From: Flavobacteriaceae bacterium
Lineage (GTDB): Bacteria > Bacteroidota > Bacteroidia > Flavobacteriales > Flavobacteriaceae
Length of the DNA stretch: 64,000 nt
Assembly: GCA_947463515.1 (NCBI GenBank)
Contig: CANHRI010000001.1
Coordinates: 1-64,000, forward strand
Direction of reading: 5' to 3'
The notes under the pieces are model-generated. The model searched no databases. It was not told where the DNA came from and saw nothing but the letters and a program-made list of their open reading frames with translations. The position numbers and the translations under genes are program-made. This document shows, in pieces, positions 1 to 9,940 of this stretch; the stretch's first letter is position 1; each line of letters starts with the position of its first letter.

Positions 1-1372
1 CCGTATCCACAGGCAACGTAAACGAACCTCCACCATTAGAAAGGGTTACTGTATTGCCGTTTTGCGTTAAGGTTTGCAACTCATTGGTTGCATTCGAATC
101 GCCATCGACGGGCAGAGTAACCGAGTTCCCATTGGAAATCGAAAGTACTTGTCCGTTCAACGCCAAAGTTTGGGCATCGGTGTCTATATAAGATGGAATG
201 GGTAAAGTCACTGGCGCACTGGGAACCCCGTTGATGATAGTAACCAATTGGTTGCCTTCATTGATGACGGTAGAAACCGAATTAATTATTGGCGTTGAGG
301 TAGTTATCCCATTGACATTACTCTGTAACGTATTTTGATTGGATTGCAATTGATTGGATATTGAAAAGGATGGAATCCGTTCTAATACCACATCACCTGC
401 TGCATTAACGGTTAAGAATTTATCGCTGAATGTGGTATTCGTAGGCACAAAAGCACTGGTAAGATTGGTAAAACGCAATCCAGAAGCACCGGTTGTTCCT
501 TGAGCAATTTCCAAACGATTCCCAGGTGTAGCAGTTCCAAACCCAACACGACCCTCTACTAAAAGTCCGTTGGCAGGTGCTGTAAATCCAGCTGTAGGGG
601 TTGGCCAACTACGCGAGGTGTAATTACGACCAATGACAACACCCCCATTGACATCCAAACGGTTGTTTGGGATTACATTGTTTCCTAATCCTAATCCGAT
701 ATTTCCAGCAGAGGAAACAAAGATGCGTTGATTACCTGCCCCATCAGCAAAGATCATGCTTCGATCAAGATTGTTTCCAGCGATAATAGATGTTGTAGGA
801 TCAGTAGATACTGAAACACGACCAAGAATCACGTTATTATCGCCTGTGAGCAAATTTACCGCAGTTTCATTTCCTATAAAAATATTACCATTACCAGAAG
901 TCATGTGTCGTGGAGTCATACTTCCTAACGCGACATTTCCACTACCATAGGTACTAAATAAACTACCAAAGCCAACGGCTGTATTATTTGAACCAGGATT
1001 GACTTCATTTCCCATACTTCGGTGGCCTATGGCCACATTTCGATTGCCTGTGAAATTGTTTTCAAGTGCACGCGTACCAATAGCCACGTTTAGTTCACCG
1101 GTATCATTATTCGCTAGGGCTCCATTACCAAAAGCACAGTTGAAGCTCCCTTTCGAGAGGGTTAAAACGTTGTTTCCAAATCCAGCGTTACTTTGACCGC
1201 CGTTGTTTGTAAGTGTAAAAAATCCAAAACCGGCATTGTAGCTTCCAACATTGTTGGTTCCAGTTTGTTGTCCTTGAAACGTATTGTTCAGAGGAGGTGT
1301 TTGTGCGAAGAACATAAAAGGGGTGCCGAGGGCAAGGCACGCCCACCATGAGGTAATTCTTTTCGTTTCCAT
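1..1372 (-). CDS. Secreted head-repeat (YadA-like) adhesin or tail-fibre-like protein, 3' end outside window
   Basis: The frame is open from an ATG at 1372 to the left edge (457 codons seen, no stop), so the C-terminus is missing. An N-terminal signal peptide (METKRITSWWACLALGTPF...) is followed by about eight glycine-rich units of the type NVAIGxxxL / NTAVGFGSL / NVALGSM. These resemble the left-handed parallel beta-roll head repeats of trimeric autotransporters. Residues around 210-310 hold NRLDVNGGVVIG, VGFGTATPGNRLEIA and a phrase like LTVNAAGDVVLE, typical of Bacteroidota secreted fibre proteins. A second repeat series (QTLALNGQVLSISNGNSVTLP, then a near copy) runs to the window edge. 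Family knowledge suggests a surface-exposed trimeric fibre, often ending in an S74-type chaperone domain or a T9SS tail, but the C-terminus that would decide this is not visible. The function is inferred, not shown. Confidence 0.8.
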   Translation of the reverse strand, partial: METKRITSWWACLALGTPFMFFAQTPPLNNTFQGQQTGTNNVGSYNAGFGFFTLTNNGGQSNAGFGNNVLTLSKGSFNCAFGNGALANNDTGELNVAIGTRALENNFTGNRNVAIGHRSMGNEVNPGSNNTAVGFGSLFSTYGSGNVALGSMTPRHMTSGNGNIFIGNETAVNLLTGDNNVILGRVSVSTDPTTSIIAGNNLDRSMIFADGAGNQRIFVSSAGNIGLGLGNNVIPNNRLDVNGGVVIGRNYTSRSWPTPTAGFTAPANGLLVEGRVGFGTATPGNRLEIAQGTTGASGLRFTNLTSAFVPTNTTFSDKFLTVNAAGDVVLERIPSFSISNQLQSNQNTLQSNVNGITTSTPIINSVSTVINEGNQLVTIINGVPSAPVTLPIPSYIDTDAQTLALNGQVLSISNGNSVTLPVDGDSNATNELQTLTQNGNTVTLSNGGGSFTLPVDT

Positions 1373-1580
1373 AGGCATTAGTTTGAAGTGGGGTAGGTTA
1401 ATGTTTGGGGTTCTTTTTTTACATGATAATTTAAATTAAGTTTGACCTATGTTTCTGTGTGTTTTGTTGCACTAAATTATCGAATGTTTTTAAAAATAAC
1501 GACTAAAAACTAATATAATCGTTTATAAGCATTTTTTTGTGTTTTATATAATATTTTTCTTACAAATAAATATAAGGCGC

Positions 1581-1605
1581 AAAAAAAACTCCCCAAAAGG
1601 AGAGT
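1581..1605 (-). terminator. Intrinsic terminator of gltA
   Basis: Just past the gltA stop, on the minus strand, a 7-bp stem (1599-1605 with 1588-1594, one G-U pair) closes a TTTT loop and is followed by eight U (the A run at 1581-1588). This is a textbook rho-independent terminator. Confidence 0.85.
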
Positions 1606-1616
1606 CTTCAATTTTA

Positions 1617-2900
1617 TTATCGTTGATCTACTGGAACAAAGGGACGTAAAGCATACCCTGTGTATACTTGACGTGGTCTTCCGATAGGTTCTTTATTGAT
1701 ACGCATTTCTTTCCATTGGGCTATCCATCCTGGTAAACGTCCAATGGCGAACATTACCGTAAACATTTCTGTAGGTATCCCTAAAGCACGGTAAATAATA
1801 CCGGAATAGAAATCGACATTAGGATATAAATTGCGTGATTTGAAATAATCATCTTCTAAAGCTACTTTTTCCAATTGTTTAGCGATATCCAATAGCGGGT
1901 CATCAACACCTAACTTTGACAACACTTCATCTGCCGCTTTTTTGATAATCTTAGCACGAGGATCAAAATTTTTGTAAACGCGATGTCCAAAGCCCATTAA
2001 TCGGAACGGATCATCTTTATCCTTGGCTTTAAGCACATATTTGGCCACATCTCCACCATCTTTGTTAATTTGTTCTAACATTTCCAAAACAGCTTGATTG
2101 GCTCCTCCGTGTAAAGGACCCCATAAAGCAGAAACTCCAGCAGAAATAGAAGCAAACAATCCCGCATGCGATGAACCAACAATACGTACCGTTGAGGTCG
2201 AACAGTTTTGTTCGTGATCAGCATGCAAAATGAATAACTTATCCAAAGCTTCCACAATTACCTTATCCGATTGATAGGGACCGGTTGGTAATTCAAACAT
2301 TAATCGCATGAAATTTTCTACATAGCCTTTCGTATTGTCATAATAATTCAACGGAAACCCCATGGATTTACGATAGGTCCAAGTAGCAATCACGATAAAC
2401 TTCGCCATGGTTTTACAAACAGCGATGTACATTTCTTTGTCATCATGGGGATCAACCGACTTGGGGTTGAAAGCTGTTAATGCACTGGTCAAGGAAGCCA
2501 AAACACCCATAGGGTGCGCGGTTTTTGGAAACCCATCGATGATGTTTTTCATTTCCTCATTGACCAAGGTGTATTTACGAATGTCGTCTTCAAATTGATT
2601 GAGTTGAGAACGGGTAGGAAGTTCACCGAAAATCAACAAATAGGAAACCTCTAAAAAACTTGCCTTTTCGGCCAACTCTTCAATGGCATAACCTCGGTAA
2701 CGAAGAATTCCTTCTTCCCCATCGAGAAAAGTGATTTTACTCTCACAAGAACCTGAATTTTTGTACCCTGGATCCAACGTAATAGCCCCCGTTAAAGCAC
2801 GTAACTTTTCGATGTCAATGGCGGCTTCATTTTCGCTTCCGACAATCATGGGAAACTCATACTTTTTGCCATCAATTTCTAATATCGCTGTTTTTGACAT
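1617..2900 (-). CDS. gltA: Citrate synthase
   Basis: Condenses acetyl-CoA and oxaloacetate to citrate, the entry step of the TCA cycle, in the cytoplasm. The 427-aa length and the N-terminal beta-rich extension (LEIDGKKYEFPMIVGSENE) match the type I, hexameric bacterial family. The catalytic landmarks are present: the His of LHGGANQAV (about residue 260), the His of GFGHRVYKNFDPRA (about 305) and the Asp of NVDFYSG (about 362). The gene is monocistronic, with its own promoter upstream and its own terminator downstream. ATG at 2900 is the only sensible start, with no clear Shine-Dalgarno sequence. Identification is secure. Confidence 0.98.
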   Translation of the reverse strand: MSKTAILEIDGKKYEFPMIVGSENEAAIDIEKLRALTGAITLDPGYKNSGSCESKITFLDGEEGILRYRGYAIEELAEKASFLEVSYLLIFGELPTRSQLNQFEDDIRKYTLVNEEMKNIIDGFPKTAHPMGVLASLTSALTAFNPKSVDPHDDKEMYIAVCKTMAKFIVIATWTYRKSMGFPLNYYDNTKGYVENFMRLMFELPTGPYQSDKVIVEALDKLFILHADHEQNCSTSTVRIVGSSHAGLFASISAGVSALWGPLHGGANQAVLEMLEQINKDGGDVAKYVLKAKDKDDPFRLMGFGHRVYKNFDPRAKIIKKAADEVLSKLGVDDPLLDIAKQLEKVALEDDYFKSRNLYPNVDFYSGIIYRALGIPTEMFTVMFAIGRLPGWIAQWKEMRINKEPIGRPRQVYTGYALRPFVPVDQR

Positions 2901-2940
2901 AATATAAATAGGAAATTAAATCTGATAAATAATAATTTAA

Positions 2941-2948
2941 CAAAATTA
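2941..2948 (-). promoter_or_regulatory. Bacteroidota -7 box of gltA
   Basis: The minus strand reads TAATTTTG, an exact TAnnTTTG match, 40 bases before the gltA ATG. The -33 region about 19 bases further up is only T-rich (TTTT), so the upstream element is weak. Confidence 0.6.
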
Positions 2949-3093
2949 GGGAATTAACCACGAACTAAAAAGGAAAATATCCAACGTTTTCGTTAAATAA
3001 ATAATAAATTTTGCAAGATTGGTATAGCTGAATTATAGACTACAAATTAGCGATTGTACATACAGAAAGAGATGAAAAAAAGTACTAAATAAA

Positions 3094-5481
3094 TTAGTTC
3101 TTAATCAGTTTTTTTACGGCACTTCCGTTTTCAGTATCAACTTTTATCCAATATACACCTGAAGCTTTTTGTTGAAAATCTAGCGTTTCTTGTAGTCCTT
3201 GTGCGTATCGAATTTGTAACAAACGTCCTTGGCTGTCGTACACTTCAATTTTTTTAATCTTCGCCGATGCATTAATGCTCAACAAATCAACAACAGGATT
3301 TGGAGCTATTGTTATCCCCACATAATCAGCGGTTTCAGGCAGACTTAAATCTTGATAGACCGTTTGGGTAATGCCCGTATTTAAAGGAAGATTATAGTCA
3401 AAGAAAATGTCAGCACGGTTATTTACAGTATCTCCATTCCCTAAAGAATTTTTAGATCGAATCCTCATCAACACATTGCCATGACCTCCTGTATCAATTT
3501 GTAAATTAGGGAAAAAGATATCAATCAACGCATCTTTTTGACGAACCACTGTAGGTGCAGAGGTATCGAGAATTTGCCAAGAATCTATATCAAATTCGGA
3601 CCCATTTATCTCTAAACGAACTACAACTTGAGCTGCTTGAGAAGCTCCTGTATTCTCAAAGTTAATCATGTAATGTAAATACGATCCAATAGCTGCAGTG
3701 GGCAACTGTGGCCCTTGTAAACACAATAAAGAGTTGGGTTCAAAAGAGTCAATTACAGGCTGTTCAATGACAAATGTATCATCTACAGGTTGTTGATCAG
3801 TATCGCTGGGACTGACGGTCGTTTGAAAAGATAAGATATCGCCTACCAATACAGGAGTCGCATCGGTTTCCCCATTTACGGCCAATTGTACATAAACCGT
3901 TTGAGTCGCCCAAGGCTGTAACCCCGTGTAATTCCACGTTACAAGCCCTCCCCCAGTCTGACTAGGAGCAACTGTTGCATTGAGATAAGTACAGCGTGAA
4001 GCATCATAATTCAACGAAAAAGTTCCATTGGACACTTGATTGCCTTTATTGCGAAGGACTACAACCAATGTATTGGTAATCCCTGGCTGAAACAAATACA
4101 ACGGAGCCACAGCCACTTCTATATCATGATACACTCCGTTGGGCGCCAAACAAACATCAACAACTTGCTCTTGACCATTGACTTGAGAAAAAGTTATCGT
4201 TTGTTGTGATGGAGTAACTGTAGTGTTGGCTGTATTTTCAACCCAAGGAGAAAGTGTGTAATTAACTCCAGTATTAGGAAATAATGTATATGAACCATCG
4301 TTAGCACTAAACGTAGCGTAATTAGCTCCCCCTTCAACTTTGAGTTTTAAATAACGAACAGGAAAATCATTTGAATCACATCCATTTTGAGCCGTATCCC
4401 ATCGAGCCGTTCCGCGTATCGTATTGTAATTACCTCCCGGCGGGATAGTGCAATAATCATTTACAGGTACTGTCGAAGCTCCAAGTGCTGTTTGAAAATC
4501 ATCAAAAGCTCCAGAATCAGTACATATATATTGCAACTCCGACAAACCATTTAAAGAAAGCTGTTGATAGGTAGCTTGTCCATTTTTGGCAAAAATAAAC
4601 TGTAAAGAGGGATTGTTATTGCATTCTAAAAATGTAAGTGCTTTTAAATAATTAAGGTTGAGCGAAGATAAATTTGGACAGCTGGAAATGGTGACCGAAT
4701 TTAAACTCGGTGACAGAGGAAACACAAAGTTAGAAAAGCTATTTTGACTGAGATCGACACTCAACAAGTTCGTATTTGATGATAGATCTAAATTTTGCAA
4801 CCCCATATTTCGAACAATAAGGGTTTTCAAATTAACCAAAGCAATAAGATTTGGCGTAAATGAATTATCTGATAATTTTAAAAACAACAGGGCTGGCGTC
4901 GACGACAAATTAAGTGCCGAAAGACTACAACTTTGCAATGATAAAAATGAAAGTTCGGGAGTGAATTCCAAATTAACAGACCCCAGCGGATTAAAATCGG
5001 TGCGGAGGGATTCCAACAATGCAACGGGCTGTAAATCCAAGGCCCCCAAATTGTTTTGCGAACAATCTAAATCATTTAAAAAGCCTAGCCCATTGAGCGT
5101 AAGGGAATTCAGCGCATTATTGTTTATTTTTAAAATTTCAAGCGCTGGCATGACAGCATCAAACTGGGTTAGTTGATTGAACGCGACATTCAATTCGCGA
5201 CAAGCAGTAAAAGCATTCAATCCCGTGGCATCCGCAAATGCATTGGGACTTGGTAAACTTGTGTTGTTCAGTTTTAAACGCAATACAACTTGGGCTTCAC
5301 TTACTTGAATTTCACCATCATCATTAGCATCGACGTCTCCATCGTAAATACCATCATCATTAAAATCAGCACAGGAAGTACTTACCAATTTATTCTTCAA
5401 CACAGCGTCGGGAATCACAACCGTTTGTGCTCCTAGGGTAAGTGTACCCATGCTTAACCAGAAGAATAAAATTTTCTTCAT
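3094..5481 (-). CDS. Secreted leucine-rich-repeat protein with T9SS type A sorting domain
   Basis: A 795-aa exported protein. It has a signal peptide (MKKILFFWLSMGTLTLGAQ), then an acidic calcium-loop-like stretch (DFNDDGIYDGDVDANDDGE, residues about 39-57). About ten degenerate leucine-rich repeats follow (LNxLxLNGLGFLNDLDCSQNNL type, residues about 85-340), of the BspA/internalin-like kind. Two beta-sandwich regions come next: a carboxypeptidase-regulatory-like fold (GTARWDTAQNGCDSNDFPV) and a DUF11/DUF7619-like domain (VVVLRNKGNQVSNGTF ... FDYNLPLNTGITQT). The last ~80 residues (ITIAPNPVVDLLSI ... GVYWIKVDTENGSAVKKLIKN) are a classic T9SS sorting domain. It starts 11 bases after the response-regulator stop on the same strand, so it is probably co-transcribed with the two-component pair upstream. 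The ligand is unknown; surface adhesion or peptide binding is plausible. Confidence 0.9.
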   Translation of the reverse strand: MKKILFFWLSMGTLTLGAQTVVIPDAVLKNKLVSTSCADFNDDGIYDGDVDANDDGEIQVSEAQVVLRLKLNNTSLPSPNAFADATGLNAFTACRELNVAFNQLTQFDAVMPALEILKINNNALNSLTLNGLGFLNDLDCSQNNLGALDLQPVALLESLRTDFNPLGSVNLEFTPELSFLSLQSCSLSALNLSSTPALLFLKLSDNSFTPNLIALVNLKTLIVRNMGLQNLDLSSNTNLLSVDLSQNSFSNFVFPLSPSLNSVTISSCPNLSSLNLNYLKALTFLECNNNPSLQFIFAKNGQATYQQLSLNGLSELQYICTDSGAFDDFQTALGASTVPVNDYCTIPPGGNYNTIRGTARWDTAQNGCDSNDFPVRYLKLKVEGGANYATFSANDGSYTLFPNTGVNYTLSPWVENTANTTVTPSQQTITFSQVNGQEQVVDVCLAPNGVYHDIEVAVAPLYLFQPGITNTLVVVLRNKGNQVSNGTFSLNYDASRCTYLNATVAPSQTGGGLVTWNYTGLQPWATQTVYVQLAVNGETDATPVLVGDILSFQTTVSPSDTDQQPVDDTFVIEQPVIDSFEPNSLLCLQGPQLPTAAIGSYLHYMINFENTGASQAAQVVVRLEINGSEFDIDSWQILDTSAPTVVRQKDALIDIFFPNLQIDTGGHGNVLMRIRSKNSLGNGDTVNNRADIFFDYNLPLNTGITQTVYQDLSLPETADYVGITIAPNPVVDLLSINASAKIKKIEVYDSQGRLLQIRYAQGLQETLDFQQKASGVYWIKVDTENGSAVKKLIKN

Positions 5482-5492
5482 ATCCTGCGTAG

Positions 5493-6260
5493 TTATAATG
5501 TTTTGGTTATCAATTCTTGTAATCGTTCTTTGTTTCGTTGTGAAATGGGCAAATGGGTTTGATCGGCCATAATTACATACCCCCCATTTTTCTTGACATA
5601 ACTCTTCAAAAAGGTTAAATTAATTAAATGCGATTGATGTATTCGAACAAATCCGTGGTCCCGCAATAATTCTTCAAACTCTTTTAATGTGCGTGAAACC
5701 AAGACTGGCTTGTTGTTTCGTATGTAAAAAGTAGTATAGTTATCTTCACTTTCGCAGCGAATAATGTCGGCGATTTCAAACAAATGGATGCCATCGGAAT
5801 TCGTGAGGGCGATACGTTTAAAATTATTCGTTTGCCGTTTGATATTTTCCAACAAAAGTTCGACATGCGAAATTCCCGTAGACTCGTTTTGGGATTTCTT
5901 CAATTTTTCGACTACCGATTTCAACTCATCCGGATCGACCGGTTTGAGCAGATAATCAAGTGCACTCAACCGAAAAGCTTTCACAGCATATTGCTCGTGG
6001 GCGGTGATAAATACCACTTGACTTCGCAATACCGTATTGTTTTTTGTAAAATGTTCAAGCACATCAAATCCGGTTCCGTCGTTAAGCTGGATATCTAAAA
6101 ACAACACTTGGGGTTGCCACTTTTCAATCGCTGCTACTCCTGAAGCAACATCGTCGGCTTCGGCCACAATCTCTACCTCGGGAGCAACCATAGACAATAA
6201 ACCGCGCATGCCACTGCGAAGGTTTGGATCGTCGTCGATTAAAAGGGCGGTTATTTTCAT
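5493..6260 (-). CDS. LytTR-family response regulator
   Basis: A 255-aa cytoplasmic DNA-binding regulator of the LytR/AlgR type. The receiver domain (residues about 4-120) has the acidic pocket IDDDP (D9-D11), phospho-acceptor D56 (LFLDIQ), T86 and K106 (LLKPVD). The C-terminal LytTR domain (about 145-250) includes the hallmark IRCESEDNYTTFYI, LVSRTLKEFEELL and FVRIHQSHLINL segments. Its ATG is separated from the stop of the sensor kinase gene by a single base, so the pair is translationally coupled. The immediately downstream gene encodes the secreted leucine-rich-repeat protein, a candidate member of the same regulon. Targets cannot be read from the sequence. Confidence 0.95.
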   Translation of the reverse strand: MKITALLIDDDPNLRSGMRGLLSMVAPEVEIVAEADDVASGVAAIEKWQPQVLFLDIQLNDGTGFDVLEHFTKNNTVLRSQVVFITAHEQYAVKAFRLSALDYLLKPVDPDELKSVVEKLKKSQNESTGISHVELLLENIKRQTNNFKRIALTNSDGIHLFEIADIIRCESEDNYTTFYIRNNKPVLVSRTLKEFEELLRDHGFVRIHQSHLINLTFLKSYVKKNGGYVIMADQTHLPISQRNKERLQELITKTL

Positions 6261-6261
6261 A

Positions 6262-8211
6262 CTATTGTGCTATAAATTGAATGGGAATACTCAAGATTAC
6301 TTCTGTACCCGTTATTGTCCCTTGTGAGGATAATTCTTTTATTTCAACTCCTGCAGTCTTCCCTGTCGTGGAGGCTATTTTTTCCAAGCGCATTCGGATA
6401 ATTTCGATAGCCATCGATTTATGCACCGATACCGACTGGTCTTTTATTTTTTGTGATGCTGTAATGCCAATCCCGTTATCGGTAATCGTACATCGCAACT
6501 GTTCAGCGGCCAAATCAAAGCGAATGGAAATCAACCCTGCATTTTTCTTTGGCACAATCCCGTGAATCAGGGCATTTTCCACAAAAGGCTGGATGAGCAA
6601 AGGTGGTATTCCCATGTTATCTTCAATATCAACCGACTTTTCAATGGTAAAATCAAATATCGAATTGAAACGCAATTGCTCCAATTCCAAATAATTTTGA
6701 AGTGCATCAATTTCTTTATCTACCGAAATTAAGGATTCTTTTGAAAACTCGAGCGTCAAACGCATTAATTTTGAAAATTTGGCCAAATATTTTACCGCAG
6801 ATTCTTTTCCGTTATTGACGATAAAACTAGAAATCGACCCCAAACAGTTGAAGACAAAATGGGGATTCATTTGTAAATGCAATGCTTTTTGTTCGTATTC
6901 CGCCAGTTCTTTTTGTAACGTCAGTGTTTTCTTAATTTGCAAACGATTGTACCACAAAAAACCCAATCCAAATAACAAGACGGCAATTAAAACTGAATAC
7001 ACCAATTGCAGGCGATTTCGCTTGGCGGTTTCTTGTAATAGCAAGTCTTTCTTTAACAAAGCTTCTTTTTGCAACAAATTGCGTTTGTCAAATTCAAAAT
7101 TAAGCTCCGCCTCAACGCCTTTTCGAATTGAAGCCGCATTTTGAATACTATCTTTGAGTGAAGTATACAATTTATAATGACGAAAAGCACCCGTAAGATC
7201 ACCTTCTTTTTCGGATAATTCACTAAGCAATTTCTCGACCAACATTTGTTGCTCCAACACTTCATTTTGACGCGCCAATGCTAAGGTTTTTTGGGCATAA
7301 AAACGGGCTTTATCGGTTTGATTTTCCTTTTGCCAAAACTGAGCTAAATAAAAGTAGGTATCGCCCAACCCAAAAGATTCTCCAAAAGTGGTAAACGTTT
7401 GCTCCGCTGATTGCCATGCTTGAATAGCAGCTGCTTTTTGAGCTTTCTTTTGGTATAACAATCCTAGATTATTGAACAATTCCCCCAAACCGCGGGCGTC
7501 TTGATTTTTCTCTAAAATAAGTCGGGCTTTTTGGTAATACGAAGTGGCACAATTATACTGTTTCTGACCTACCAATGCATTGCCAATATTGGTATACGTA
7601 ACCCCCAAAACAGGATCATTGGGATCTTTCAGCAACTTTTCGGTTTTTGTAAAATAGGTCAGTGCTTTGCCATAAGCTTGTTGCGATTGATAAAGTACAC
7701 CGATATTATTGTACAAACGCGCGCATCGTTCGGGTTCGTTTAACTGTTCATAAATGGTTACCGCTTTTAAATAAAACTCAAGCGCTTTGGTGTAATTACT
7801 TTGCTCTGAGAAGATAATTCCCAGACTCCCGAGCGCTTTTGCCATACCAATTTTAACGGAGGGTAACGTTTGATTCTCGGTTTCAAAAATAGATTTTGCC
7901 TGTTGAAAATAGCGCAGTGCTCTTTTGTAGTTGGACTGCAACACATCGGCATTCCCCAAACTAATTAAGGCATAGCCTTCTTGAACATGATCGGCCAATT
8001 GTACCGCTAGTTTTTGAGCCTGCAACGCATAGGTTCGCATGGACTCTGGAGCTGCGGGTTTATAAGCATCGGATAAGGCATTCAAAAGACGTAACCGCTC
8101 GACAGGTTTGTTTTCTTTGTGCAATACTTGTTGCAAACTATCGGCCATCTGGGGTTGTGCACCAGCCCAGAAAAAAAGAAATAAAAAACCGACAATAAAT
8201 CCGTTACGCAT
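6262..8211 (-). CDS. TPR-containing LytS-type sensor histidine kinase
   Basis: A 649-aa membrane sensor. A signal peptide (MRNGFIVGFLFLFFWAGAQ) leads into a periplasmic region of about six tetratricopeptide repeats (residues about 60-330; for example ALGSLGIIFSEQSNYTKALE and LYNNIGVLYQSQQAYGKALT). A coiled segment and one transmembrane helix follow (LVYSVLIAVLLFGLGFLWY, about 402-421). The cytoplasmic part is a PF06580-type kinase with the phospho-His motif LHLQMNPHFVFN (about residue 450) and the ATP-binding N box PFVENALIHG (about 544), then the DNGIG loop. The architecture (periplasmic TPRs, one TM, His_kinase) is common in Bacteroidota. It drives the LytTR regulator immediately downstream. 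Confidence 0.95.
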   Translation of the reverse strand: MRNGFIVGFLFLFFWAGAQPQMADSLQQVLHKENKPVERLRLLNALSDAYKPAAPESMRTYALQAQKLAVQLADHVQEGYALISLGNADVLQSNYKRALRYFQQAKSIFETENQTLPSVKIGMAKALGSLGIIFSEQSNYTKALEFYLKAVTIYEQLNEPERCARLYNNIGVLYQSQQAYGKALTYFTKTEKLLKDPNDPVLGVTYTNIGNALVGQKQYNCATSYYQKARLILEKNQDARGLGELFNNLGLLYQKKAQKAAAIQAWQSAEQTFTTFGESFGLGDTYFYLAQFWQKENQTDKARFYAQKTLALARQNEVLEQQMLVEKLLSELSEKEGDLTGAFRHYKLYTSLKDSIQNAASIRKGVEAELNFEFDKRNLLQKEALLKKDLLLQETAKRNRLQLVYSVLIAVLLFGLGFLWYNRLQIKKTLTLQKELAEYEQKALHLQMNPHFVFNCLGSISSFIVNNGKESAVKYLAKFSKLMRLTLEFSKESLISVDKEIDALQNYLELEQLRFNSIFDFTIEKSVDIEDNMGIPPLLIQPFVENALIHGIVPKKNAGLISIRFDLAAEQLRCTITDNGIGITASQKIKDQSVSVHKSMAIEIIRMRLEKIASTTGKTAGVEIKELSSQGTITGTEVILSIPIQFIAQ

Positions 8212-8230
8212 GCATTTTTAAGTAAGAAAT

Positions 8231-8238
8231 CAAAGATA
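8231..8238 (-). promoter_or_regulatory. Possible -7 box for the histidine kinase operon
   Basis: The minus strand reads TATCTTTG (an exact TAnnTTTG match) 19 bases before the kinase ATG. No convincing TTTG lies at the expected distance upstream, so this is a moderate call. Confidence 0.4.
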
Positions 8239-8301
8239 ATCAAATCTTCACATGCACTTCACATCAATGAGCAATTGCGGGGACAAGTCGAGAATTTGAA
8301 T

Positions 8302-8333
8302 AAAAAAAGCCCCATCAAATATTGTGATGGGGC
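8302..8333 (-). terminator. Intrinsic terminator of eno
   Basis: A perfect 9-bp stem (8325-8333 with 8309-8317) closes a 7-base loop and is followed on the minus strand by seven U (8302-8308). It sits 23 bases past the enolase stop. Confidence 0.9.
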
Positions 8334-8356
8334 TTGTTTATGAAATCAAAACTAAC

Positions 8357-9661
<1,305 letters not shown>

Positions 9662-9687
9662 TTAATAGTTATGCAATATTCTTTTTA

Positions 9688-9715
9688 CAAAATTAAAGAA
9701 TCAAGGGAAACCAAA
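9688..9715 (-). promoter_or_regulatory. Promoter of eno
   Basis: The minus strand has TTTG (9712-9715), a 16-base spacer and TAATTTTG (9688-9695), an exact TAnnTTTG box. The spacer is slightly shorter than usual. The box lies 38 bases before the ATG. Confidence 0.6.
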
Positions 9716-9940
9716 GTTTGAATTACTCAAAAACTTATAAACTCAATCGATTGCGAGTCGGAAAAAAAAGCAAGGGAAGCAAGGTAGATTCTAAATAATT
9801 TATTTTAAAGTATTTTCTTACATTTTGTATATTTAACATTGATTTATCGTGTTTTTTTGTATTTTTATCGAGTATAAAATTGCACAGCTAATTGTCAGTT
9901 TGTATTTTTATACCGTTTTTTATCTAAAACAAGTGAAAAC

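Noticed and set aside
420..608. Short minus-strand frame inside the adhesin region
   Set aside because: It is out of phase with the 457-codon frame that has a signal peptide and repeat structure; it is a shadow.
4961..5176. Plus-strand frames inside the LRR, enolase and other minus-strand genes
   Set aside because: They lie wholly within longer, recognisable proteins and have no coding features of their own.
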